A DNA stretch of 64,000 bases from Acidimicrobiia bacterium (GTDB lineage: Bacteria; Actinomycetota; Acidimicrobiia; IMCC26256; JAOSJM01): positions 682,001 through 746,000 of the forward strand of contig JAOSJM010000001.1 in NCBI GenBank assembly GCA_027494165.1. The letters run 5' to 3'. A program made the position numbers and the translations under genes. Numbering within the stretch: position 1 is the first letter of the stretch; every line of letters begins with the position of its first letter. Under the pieces are notes generated by a model. The model was not told where the DNA came from, ran no database searches, and worked only from the letters and a program-made list of their open reading frames with translations. Of this stretch, positions 41,648 through 49,756 are shown piece by piece.

Positions 41648-42841
41648 ATGCGACTGCGGTACGGCCCCGAGGAGGAGGCCTTCCGGGCCGAGCTGGTGGC
41701 CTGGCTGGAGGAGAACCTCCCCACCGACGAGGAGCTGCGCACGCCCACGCGGTCGAGCGCCGACTTCCAGCCCTGGTCCCGGGCCTGGCAGCGGCGGCTC
41801 TTCGACGCCGGGTGGCTCGTGCCGGGCTGGCCTCCCGAGCTCGGCGGGCGGGACGCCACACCGGTCCAGACGATGATCTACTTCGAGGAGCTCTCGCGGC
41901 GCCGGATCCCCCGGAGCCTGAACCCCCAGGGCCTGGGCATCGTCGCCCCGTCGATCAGGGACCACGGCACGCCGGAGCAGCAGGAGCGGTTCCTGCTCCC
42001 CACGCTGCGGGCCGAGATCGCCTGGTGCCTGGGGATGAGCGAGCCGAACGCCGGAAGTGACCTCGCCGGCCTGTCCACCCGAGCCGTGCTCGACGGCGAC
42101 GAGTTCGTCGTCGACGGCCAGAAGGTGTGGACCTCCGGGGCCCACCACGCCGACTGGTGCCTGTGCTTCGCCCGGACCGACCCCTCGGTCCCCAAGCACC
42201 AGGGCATCAGCGTGCTGATCGTCGACATGCAGACGCCCGGGGTCGAGTGCCGGCCCTTCCCGGAGCTCACCGACCCAGGCCACTGCGACTTCAACGAGGT
42301 GTTCTTCACCGGGGCGCGCGTTCCTCGCGAGAACCTGCTCGGGGAGCTGAACAAGGGGTGGCCGATCAGCCAGGGCTCGCTGGCCCACGAGCGGGCCATG
42401 CTCTGGACCGACTACGCCTACACCATGCAGCGGGCGGTCGAGTCCCTGGTGGAGCTGGCCGGGCGGCCCGGGCCCGGCGGCCGCCGCGTCGGCGACGACC
42501 CCGTGTTCCGTGACGCGGTGGCCGGCCACTACGTCGACGCCCTCGCGGTCATGCTCATGGGCTACCGGGGGTTCTCCAAGTTCGCCCGGGGCCGGGCGTC
42601 CCCCGAGCACTCCATCCTGAAGCTCTTCGGCAGCGAGGCGATCCAGCGCTGCGCGCTGACCGGCCTCGAGGCGATGGGTCCGGCCGGGCTCGACCAGGGC
42701 CTCCCCGGGATGACCGTCAACCGGCCCGGGTCGTGGCCCGACGCCTACCTGCTGTCGTTCGGCGGCACCATCCCCGGCGGCACGAGCGAGATCCAGCGCA
42801 ACATCGTCGCCGAGCGGGTGCTGGGGTTGCCCCGCAGGTGA
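41648..42841 (+). CDS. Acyl-CoA dehydrogenase (FadE)
   Basis: 397 residues from ATG 41648. FAD/substrate motifs: MSEPNAGSDLAGLSTRA, DGQKVWTSGAHHADWCLCFA, HQGISVLIVDMQTPGV, FNEVFFTGARVPRENLLGE and the C-terminal PGGTSEIQRNIVAERVLGLP. The pattern is close to the second half of the fused FadE upstream (KVWTS.A..DW, PKHQGIS, VDMxxPG), indicating shared ancestry. It probably performs another alpha,beta-desaturation in the same pathway. Confidence 0.9.
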   Translation: MRLRYGPEEEAFRAELVAWLEENLPTDEELRTPTRSSADFQPWSRAWQRRLFDAGWLVPGWPPELGGRDATPVQTMIYFEELSRRRIPRSLNPQGLGIVAPSIRDHGTPEQQERFLLPTLRAEIAWCLGMSEPNAGSDLAGLSTRAVLDGDEFVVDGQKVWTSGAHHADWCLCFARTDPSVPKHQGISVLIVDMQTPGVECRPFPELTDPGHCDFNEVFFTGARVPRENLLGELNKGWPISQGSLAHERAMLWTDYAYTMQRAVESLVELAGRPGPGGRRVGDDPVFRDAVAGHYVDALAVMLMGYRGFSKFARGRASPEHSILKLFGSEAIQRCALTGLEAMGPAGLDQGLPGMTVNRPGSWPDAYLLSFGGTIPGGTSEIQRNIVAERVLGLPRR

Positions 42842-42888
42842 GGGCCCGCACGGTCGGGCCCGTCGCGGCGACCCGACGAGGGGGAGAC

Positions 42889-43602
42889 GTGGTGGAACGC
42901 GTGCTCACGGACGCCGACGTCGAGCGGATGCGCACCCCGCTGTGGGAGCAGGCCAAGGCCGCGATGCGTGCGGGCGCACCCGATCGGGCCGCCGAGCTCG
43001 TCGACCGGGCCGTCGCCCAGTGGCGCTCCCTGCAGGACTACTCGATCAACTGGATCACGTCGCTGCTCACCTTCGTCGGAGAGGAGCTGGGGGAGGAGGC
43101 GGTGGAGCGGGCGCTGCGGCGGACCGGCGAGGAGCTCGTGGAGCCACGCCGGGACACCGGGACCGACTGGGACTCGCTGCCGGTCGCGGCCCGGGCCAAG
43201 GTGATCGCCCGGGCCATGGTGGGCAACTTCGGCCAGGTCGAGATCGACGAGGACGACGAGAAGGTCGTCCTGTCGTTCCGGTGCGGGTCGGGCGGCCGCC
43301 TGGTCGACGAGGGCCGCTACGAGGGGGACCGGCCCTACCTCGTGCTCCGGGAGCGGGCCGGTCGCACGTTCATGCGGGACTCCCTGTGGGTCTACTGCGC
43401 CCACTGCTCGGTCAACAACGAGATCCAGCCGGTCGAGGCCGGCCGGACCCCGACGAGCGTCGAGCACCCACCGCAGCGGCCGGGAGAACCGTGCGTCCAC
43501 CACGTCTACAAGGACGTGACCGCGCTGCCCGACGAGGCGTTCCGCCGGATCGGCCGGGAGCCCCCGCCCCGGTCGCGCGAGCGTCGGCCGACCTCGTCCT
43601 GA
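42889..43602 (+). CDS. Conserved-looking protein with a Cys/His cluster, unknown
   Basis: 237 residues from GTG 42889 (GGGGAG 3-8 bases upstream; GTG 42892 is equally placed). The N-terminal half is helical (MRTPLWEQAKAAMRAG, DRAVAQWRSLQDYSINWITS). The C-terminal half holds FRCGSGGRLVDEG, VYCAHCSVNNEIQP and GEPCVHHVYKD, enough Cys and His residues for one structural metal site. I do not recognise the family. It follows the FadE gene by 47 bases and is probably in the same transcript. Confidence 0.65.
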   Translation: MVERVLTDADVERMRTPLWEQAKAAMRAGAPDRAAELVDRAVAQWRSLQDYSINWITSLLTFVGEELGEEAVERALRRTGEELVEPRRDTGTDWDSLPVAARAKVIARAMVGNFGQVEIDEDDEKVVLSFRCGSGGRLVDEGRYEGDRPYLVLRERAGRTFMRDSLWVYCAHCSVNNEIQPVEAGRTPTSVEHPPQRPGEPCVHHVYKDVTALPDEAFRRIGREPPPRSRERRPTSS

Positions 43603-43672
43603 AGAACCCCCGCCAGGTTCGCGGGAGACCTCGTCGGGGAGGGCCCGATGCCCGCGGGAGCGCCGGTGGCGC

Positions 43673-44804
43673 TCAGCCCGTCGCGAGGAGCTGCTCGACG
43701 GGGAGCTCGGTCCACACCACCGGACCGCCGTCGTCCACGTACACGCAGCGCTCGGCCCGGTAGCCACCCCGCCCCTCCTCCCACACGTAGGGCTCGACGA
43801 GCACCACCGTCCCCGGCTCGACCGGCATGGCGGCCTCGGCGTCGGGGCCGAGGTCGGTGCCCGAGAAGGGCGACTCCACCCCGCCGAAGCCGATGCCGTG
43901 CGCGACGTAGAGCCCGAAGGGCCACGGCGGAACACGGTCCGTCCAGCCGCGCTGGGCCGCCTCGGTGAGGTCGCGGGCGGTGGCCCCGGGCGCCAGGGCC
44001 TCGGTGACGCGATCGGCGACCTCGGTCCAGCGCCGGGCCAGGCTCCGCTCCCCGGGGGTGGGCTCCCGACCGACCACGAACGTCCAGCCGAAGTCGGTGG
44101 CGTAACCGTGGTGCAGGAAGCCGGCGTCGAGGAAGAGCCGGTCGCCGACCCTCGAGCCGCCGGTCTCCGGTGAGCTGCCGGTACGGAGGACGCGAGGACC
44201 AGTCGCCGGGCCGGGACCACCAGGCCGCGTCGCGCGAGTGGGGGACGACGGTCCACACCGTGTCGATGTGCGGCTCGGTGAGCCCGACGGCGGCCGCCTC
44301 GGCGAGGAACGCCGCGGTGGCGTCGCGCTCGGTCGTGCCCGGGGTGACCCGCGGGAGGGTCGCCGAGACGGCCCGCTCGGTGAGGAGCGAGCCCTGGTGG
44401 AGCACGGCCAGCTCGGCCGGCGACTTCGGGCCCCGCGCCCTCCCGACCAGTGGCCCGGCGTCGACGACCTCGAGGTGGGGGCGGGCCCGCTCCAGGGTCG
44501 CCAGGGCGTCGAGGCCCAACCGGTCCACGGCCAGCCGCCCCCGTCGCGGCAGGCGGTCGAGGACGAGCTCGACCACGGCCGGGTCGCCGACGGGCGGAGC
44601 CCCCGCGATCACGTGGCCGTCGACGGCGAGGAGCCCGCCGGTCTCGCCGGTCGCGTCGGCGGCGTCGTCCCGGGTGCCGGTGGCGAAGCGGACGTTGCCC
44701 GGCGACGTGAGCAGCATCGCCTCGACGCCGCCCGCGGCGATCGCGCCGTCGAGGCGGGCCCGGCGCGGCGCGGACAGCGCGGCGGAGTCGTGGTGGAGGG
44801 TCAC
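43673..44804 (-). CDS. M24-family metallopeptidase (creatinase/prolidase fold), frameshifted
   Basis: About 376 residues after correction, from GTG 44804 overlapping the stop of the next upstream gene (GTGA). The N-terminal creatinase-like domain has MLLTSPGNVRFATG. The catalytic domain keeps all five metal-ligand segments: LDAGF, TDFGW, VAHGIGFGG, LVEPYVWEEG and YRAERCVYV. The break lies near 44165-44180, where one extra base separates PYRQL from ETGGSRVGDRLFLDAGF. The family removes N-terminal residues next to Pro or hydrolyses creatine-like amides. Confidence 0.78.
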
Positions 44805-45732
44805 GGGGCCGCCGCGGGCTCGGGCGGCGAGAGCTGCTCGACGCCGCCGTCGGTGAGGGCGATCGTGAGCGTGGCGAACCCCTGCCGCACGAGGAGGACC
44901 GCGCCCGGTCCCACCAGGACGCCGGGCGGGCTGCCCCGGCCCCCGCGCAGGACGGGCGGCTCGAGCCGACGGCCGAGACCGCACACCTCGACCCCGTCGG
45001 GGAGCTCGCGGGCCAACTCGGCGGCGGTCCCGCCACGGGCCAGGACCGCCACCGCGGCGCGCAGCGCCGCCGGGTCGTCGGGGGGCATGCCACGGTACGC
45101 GGCCCAGCCGTCGACCTCGAAGCCGCCCGCACCGAGCGGGAAGAGCCCGGCGGTCACGCCCCGGTGCACGACGTCGCAGGCGCGGCGGAGGGCCTCCACG
45201 TCGGCGGGCGCCTTGCGGACGAGGACCTGGGCGAGCATCGCACCCGCGTCGCGTAGCCCCGCGCCCGGGCAGGCGGCCCGGACGAGGGCGTACGTGCCGG
45301 GCGATGTCGCGTCGACGCCGAGCGGCCCGGCGGCGGCGTCGCCGAGCCATTCGGGCAGCCAGGCGGCGAGGGTGCGCGGGTCGAAGACGACGGGGTGCAC
45401 GTGCGACCCGGGGAGGTGGCCGGCACCCTCGGGGTCGGGGGTGAGGACGTGCGGGGGGCCGGCGGTCGTGAGGACGAGCGACGGGAGCGGCGCGGCGGCC
45501 TGGCGGACGCCGATGCGCCGGTGCCCCCCGACGGCGAGGACCGCGGCCGTGCCGCTGAGGAGCAGCCCGGCCAGGCCCGCCTCGACCATGGCGGCCTGGG
45601 CCCGCCTCCAGGGTTCCGGGTCCCCCGGCCCCGGTGCCGGCTCGTGAGCACCGGATGCTCCCGCGGCCGGGGGTCGTCGGGGTCCTCGAGGCGAGATCGC
45701 TGTCGTCGGTCGTCCGGGCCTGGTCGCGCCAC
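44801..45732 (-). CDS. M24-like protein without metal ligands (pseudo-enzyme), probably frameshifted
   Basis: About 310 residues from GTG 45732, which has GGGGGG upstream; one extra base in the run near 45631-45636 is needed to join it to PEPWRRAQAAMVEAGLAGLLL. The safe part starts at ATG 45589. It has the creatinase-type N-terminus and the VRKAPADVEALRRACDVVH helix that begins the M24 catalytic domain. It then lacks every Asp, His and Glu metal-ligand motif and ends with the M24-like VEQLSPPEP tail. Coupling by GTGA to the intact M24 gene suggests a two-subunit enzyme. Confidence 0.6.
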
Positions 45733-46028
45733 CCTGTCCCCCCTTGATCCCGGCCAGTCTGCCCGGCGCCGGTGGGAGCGGCCAGGCCCCGGCCGAGCGC
45801 GCCGCCCGTCCCCGCGACGACCCGGGGTCGTGGTGTCAACCGGCGGGGCCTCCCCGACGTCGTACGGGCAGTGGGCAGGGAGGTCGCCATGGCGGGATGG
45901 GGGACGCGGAGGCGCCGGGGCACGGCCGGCCGCCGGCACGGCTGGAGCCTGGAGCGGGCCGTGGCGCCGTACGCACGGGAGCCCTCGGCGTCCGCCCCGA
46001 CCCGTGGGGCCCTCGACGCCCTGGCGCG

Positions 46029-46046
46029 GGTGACGGCGGCGTCAGC
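46029..46046. promoter_or_regulatory. Operator-like dyad TGAC-N6-GTCA
   Basis: GGTGACGGCGGCGTCAGC holds an exact core and abuts a -10 TAGCCT (46047-46052), upstream of the acyl-CoA ligase. The ~290-base stretch before it (45740-46028) holds no gene I can support. Confidence 0.6.
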
Positions 46047-46049
46047 TAG

Positions 46050-46073
46050 CCTGACGCGCGAACGGTCGTCAGG
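46050..46073. promoter_or_regulatory. Second dyad with long spacer (CCTGACG-N10-CGTCAGG)
   Basis: Perfect 7-base arms identical to those of sites 1977 and 19703, but separated by 10 instead of 4 bases (a 6-base insertion). It overlaps the -10 and the predicted transcript start, directly downstream of the standard site. Confidence 0.5.
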
Positions 46074-46096
46074 GCGCCGTGGGGGGAGGGAGCCAC

Positions 46097-47722
46097 GTGA
46101 CGACGAGCGAGTGGAAGCTCCGGACCGTCGCTCCTGACCTGGCCCGACGGTACGTCTCGGAGGGCTTCTGGGACGACGACACGCTCGGGCAGCTCCTCGG
46201 TCGCGGGCTGCACGACGGAGCCGCCCTTCGGTTCACCGTCCGCTCGCACGTCCGGCCCTGGCGGGGGACCCTGGGCGCCGTCGACGACCTCGCCCGGCGG
46301 GTCGCCGCCGGGTTGCGGGTGAGGGGTGTCGGCCCCGGGGACGTCGTGGCCTTCCAGCTCCCCAACTGGGTGGAGGCGGCGGCGTCGTTCTACGCCGCCG
46401 CCTACCTCGGTGCCGTCGTGGTCCCCATCGTGCACTTCTACGGCCCCAAGGAGGTCGGCTACATCCTCCGCCGCACCGGTGTGAGGGTGCTGGTCACCGC
46501 CGAGCGCTTCGGGCACGTCGACTTCCTCGCCAACCTCGAGGAGCTCCGGCCCTCGCTCCCCGACCTCGAGCTGGTGGCGGTGGTCGGGGAAGCCCCCGCG
46601 GGGACGATCCCCTTCGCGTCCCTCGCCCACGGCGCGCCGCTCGACGGGCCGCTCGGCTCCGACCCCGAGGCGCCCGCGCTCGTGGCCTACACCTCGGGGA
46701 CGACCTCGGACCCCAAGGGGGTCGTCCACTCGCACCGCACCATCGGCGCGGAGATCCGCCAGCTCGGAGCCGCCCAGCCGGAGGGGCCACCCCGGCTCAC
46801 GGGCGCACCGGTCGGCCACGGCATCGGGATGCTGGCGGCGCTGCTCCTGCCGGTGTGGCGGGGCGAGGAGGTCCACCTGATCGACGTGTGGAACCCGGCG
46901 GAGGTCCTCGCGGCGATGCTCGAGGACGGTGTCGCGAGCGGGACCGGGGCAACGTTCTTCCTCACCAGTCTCCTCGACCATCCCGACCTCACCCCGGCGC
47001 ACCTCGAGCTCATGCACCACGTGGGGCTGGGCGGCTCTGCGGTTCCCGCGGCGGTCGCCGACCGGGCGACCGCGCTGGGCCTGTCCGTCGTGCGGATGTT
47101 CGGCTCGACGGAGCATCCGTCGATCACCGGGTGCACGCACGACGACCCGCTCGAGAAGCGGCTCTACACCGACGGCCGCCCCCTCCCCGGGGTCGAGATG
47201 CGCCTGCTCGACGAGGACGGCCGCGAGGTGGCCCCGGACGAGCCGGGGGAGATCGTGAGTCGTGGCCCCGACTGCTTCGTCGGGTACACCGACCCCGCCC
47301 TCACCGACGAGGCGTTCGACGCCGACGGCTGGTACGCGACGGGCGACGTCGGTGTGCTCGACACCGACGGGTACCTCGCCATCACCGATCGGAAGAAGGA
47401 CATCATCATCCGGGGCGGTGAGAACATCAGCGCCCTCGAGGTCGAGGAGCAGCTGCTGAGGATGCCCGGCGTCGCCGAGGTCGCGGTGGTCGCCGCGCCC
47501 GACGAGCGGCTGGGCGAGCACGCCTGCGCGTTCGTGCGGATGGTGCCGGCCGCCCCGACCCTCACCCTCGACGCCGTGCGGGACCGTCTCGGCGAGGTCG
47601 GCCTGGCCCGCCAGAAGTGGCCCGAGGAGCTGCGCTCCGTCGAGGACTTCCCCCGCACACCCTCGGGGAAGATCCAGAAGTTCGTGCTGCGCCGCGCCCT
47701 GCGCGACGAATCCGGCGCCTGA
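46097..47722 (+). CDS. Acyl-CoA ligase (AMP-forming, ANL superfamily)
   Basis: 541 residues from GTG 46097 with GGGGGGAGGG upstream. Motifs: phosphate loop YTSGTTSDPKGVVHSHRT, FGSTEHPSITG, YATGDVGVLDTDGY, DRKKDIIIRGGENISALEVE and the catalytic Lys in TPSGKIQKFVLRR. The N-terminal wording (VVVPIVHFYGPKEVGYILRR) resembles cyclohexanecarboxylate/medium-chain CoA ligases. Two operator-like dyads precede it, so it probably belongs to the same catabolic regulon. Confidence 0.9.
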   Translation: MTTSEWKLRTVAPDLARRYVSEGFWDDDTLGQLLGRGLHDGAALRFTVRSHVRPWRGTLGAVDDLARRVAAGLRVRGVGPGDVVAFQLPNWVEAAASFYAAAYLGAVVVPIVHFYGPKEVGYILRRTGVRVLVTAERFGHVDFLANLEELRPSLPDLELVAVVGEAPAGTIPFASLAHGAPLDGPLGSDPEAPALVAYTSGTTSDPKGVVHSHRTIGAEIRQLGAAQPEGPPRLTGAPVGHGIGMLAALLLPVWRGEEVHLIDVWNPAEVLAAMLEDGVASGTGATFFLTSLLDHPDLTPAHLELMHHVGLGGSAVPAAVADRATALGLSVVRMFGSTEHPSITGCTHDDPLEKRLYTDGRPLPGVEMRLLDEDGREVAPDEPGEIVSRGPDCFVGYTDPALTDEAFDADGWYATGDVGVLDTDGYLAITDRKKDIIIRGGENISALEVEEQLLRMPGVAEVAVVAAPDERLGEHACAFVRMVPAAPTLTLDAVRDRLGEVGLARQKWPEELRSVEDFPRTPSGKIQKFVLRRALRDESGA

Positions 47723-47809
47723 TCGAGCGGTCGCCCACTGGAGCCCGCGTTCGCCCCCGGCATCTCCGCGTCGACGCTCCCGCGCCGACCCGAAGAGGGG
47801 AGTCGGTGG

Positions 47810-49483
47810 TCAGGCGCGGAGCAGGCGACCGGGGCGCGCCGCCACGCCCCGCTCGTCGGGCTCACCGTCGACGCGGATCGGAGTCCCGTTCACGATCACG
47901 TGGCGCATCCCGGTCGGCCGGTCGGCCACGAGCCGCTCGCCGCGGGCAGGGAAGTCCTGCACCCGGCGCAGCGGTCCGGGACCCACCTCGTCGGGGTCGA
48001 AGACGGTCACGTCGGCCGCGCACCCCGGCCGCAGGTAGCCGCGACCCGTGCCCCTCCCGGCCAGCGAGAACACGTCGGCCGGCTCGCCGGTGAGCTTCCG
48101 TACGGCCCGCTCCAGCGGCAGCACCCCGCGCTCGCGCACCCAACCCCCCAGCAGGTCCGTGGGGAGGCACGCGTCGCAGATCTGGCTCACGTGCGCACCG
48201 GCGTCGGAGAGACCGAGGAGCATCCCCTCCTGCTGGAGCAGCCAGGCGATCCCGTCCGGGTCGTCGTTGGCGAGGACGCTGTCGAACCGGGTCCGCAGGT
48301 CCTCGGAGAGGGCGACGTCGAGGACGACGTCGAGCGGCGCCACGCCCTGCTCGGCGGCCACCTCGGAGACGGGCCGACCGACCAGCTCGGGGTGGGTCGT
48401 GGTCTCGGCCACCGACACGGAGTCCCACCGGGTGCGCAGGAACCTGCCGCGGTCCAGCTCCTCCTGGGCCCGGCGCCGCCACTGCGGATCGCGGTAGCGC
48501 TCCACGCGCGCTTCGAGGGGCAGGGCGAGCAGCTCGGCGAAGATCGGGACCACGTTGAAGGTGAACGGCTCGGCCATGTTCATCTGGAAGACCAGAGGGC
48601 GGCACGTGATCTGGGGCCACACGTCGACGCCCTCGGCGCGCCGTGCCGCGTGCATGGCCGCGACGTCCTCGTGGTACGGGAAGCCCTTGATCGTGAGCAG
48701 GGCGGTCCAGGTGATCGGCCGGCCGATCGTTCGCTGGAGCTCGTAGACGTCGGCGTGCTTCAGGTGGTCGCCGATCACCATCTCCGCGACGCCCCGTTGG
48801 AGCTCGCCCATCGGCGCGATGAGCACCTCGAGCTCGTGCCGGTCCGCGAGGCGCGACGGCACCGGCCGGCCGCCGTCGCCGGCGTGGGTGGGCGCGCTCG
48901 TGGTGGCGAAGCCCATGGCCCCGGCGAGCAGCGCCTCCCGCACGACGCCCGCCATGCGGGCCAGCTCGTCGTCGGTGGCGGCCCGCTCGTACCCGTCGTC
49001 TCCCATCACGTAGAGGCGCACGGCCGTGTGCCCGACGTAGGACCCGTAGTTGAGCACCGTGCCGCGGCGCTCGATGGAGTCGAGCAGCTCCGGGAACGTC
49101 TCGAAGTCCCACGGCACGCCCGCCTCCAGCGTGGCGAGGCTCATGTCCTCGACGTGCTCGAGGGTCCGGGCGAGCAGGCCCCGGTGCTCGGGGCGGCAGG
49201 GAGCAAGGGTGAAGCCGCAGTTCCCGGCGATGACCGTGGTCACCCCGTGCCAGCTCGAGGGGGTGAGGGCCGGGTCCCAGAAGACCTGGGCGTCGTAGTG
49301 GGTGTGGACGTCGACGAAGCCGGGCGCGACGACGTGACCCGAGGCGTCGAGGACCCGGTCGCCGTCCAACCCGTGACCGATCTCGCTGATCACGCCACCG
49401 GTCACGGCGACGTCGGCGAGCCGGCCCGGCTCGCCGCTGCCGTCGACGACCGTGCCGCCCCGGATGACCAGGTTCGCGCCCAC
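47810..49483 (-). CDS. D-aminoacylase / N-acyl-D-amino-acid deacylase-type amidohydrolase
   Basis: 557 residues from GTG 49483 (GAGGGGGG upstream). Amidohydrolase signatures in order: LVIRGGTVVDGSGEPGRLAD, the metal motif FVDVHTHYDAQVFWDP, TTVIAGNCGFTLAPC, FATTSAPTHAGDGG, LLGLSDAGAHVSQ (catalytic Asp) and the C-terminal GCAADVTVFDPDEV. The family hydrolyses N-acyl-D-amino acids or related amides with zinc. It converges on the acyl-CoA ligase. The substrate cannot be determined. Confidence 0.87.
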   Translation of the reverse strand: MGANLVIRGGTVVDGSGEPGRLADVAVTGGVISEIGHGLDGDRVLDASGHVVAPGFVDVHTHYDAQVFWDPALTPSSWHGVTTVIAGNCGFTLAPCRPEHRGLLARTLEHVEDMSLATLEAGVPWDFETFPELLDSIERRGTVLNYGSYVGHTAVRLYVMGDDGYERAATDDELARMAGVVREALLAGAMGFATTSAPTHAGDGGRPVPSRLADRHELEVLIAPMGELQRGVAEMVIGDHLKHADVYELQRTIGRPITWTALLTIKGFPYHEDVAAMHAARRAEGVDVWPQITCRPLVFQMNMAEPFTFNVVPIFAELLALPLEARVERYRDPQWRRRAQEELDRGRFLRTRWDSVSVAETTTHPELVGRPVSEVAAEQGVAPLDVVLDVALSEDLRTRFDSVLANDDPDGIAWLLQQEGMLLGLSDAGAHVSQICDACLPTDLLGGWVRERGVLPLERAVRKLTGEPADVFSLAGRGTGRGYLRPGCAADVTVFDPDEVGPGPLRRVQDFPARGERLVADRPTGMRHVIVNGTPIRVDGEPDERGVAARPGRLLRA

Positions 49484-49590
49484 GAGTCCCCCCTCGGTCG
49501 GCTGCACCGGCCAGTCTGGCCGACGGGGCGGGCGCGCGGCCAGGAGCGGGGGCACCCTTCTCCCCGGGTCGGCGCCCCCTGATCCCCCCG

Positions 49591-49635
49591 GGTCGGCGCG
49601 GTCTCGGGGTCGTGAGCCCCGATGCCGCACCAACC
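49591..49635 (+). repeat. 45-bp hairpin repeat, copy 7
   Basis: Loop TCGTGAG. It lies between divergent genes (amidohydrolase and GT39-like), so it cannot be a terminator for either. Confidence 0.65.
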
Positions 49636-49756
49636 CCGGGCGAGGGGAGGCGGGGGACTCCCTTCGACCGGTCGACCCGCGCCGTGCTTGGATCTGCGAC
49701 GGTATGGCGGTGGAGGACGGCAGGGACGTGGCGCGGCTCGACCCGGCGGGTGACGC

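Noticed and set aside
45772..46137. A small plus-strand frame upstream of the acyl-CoA ligase
   Set aside because: Arg/Gly/Pro-rich composition, no motif, overlaps the operator region and the ligase start; likely non-coding.
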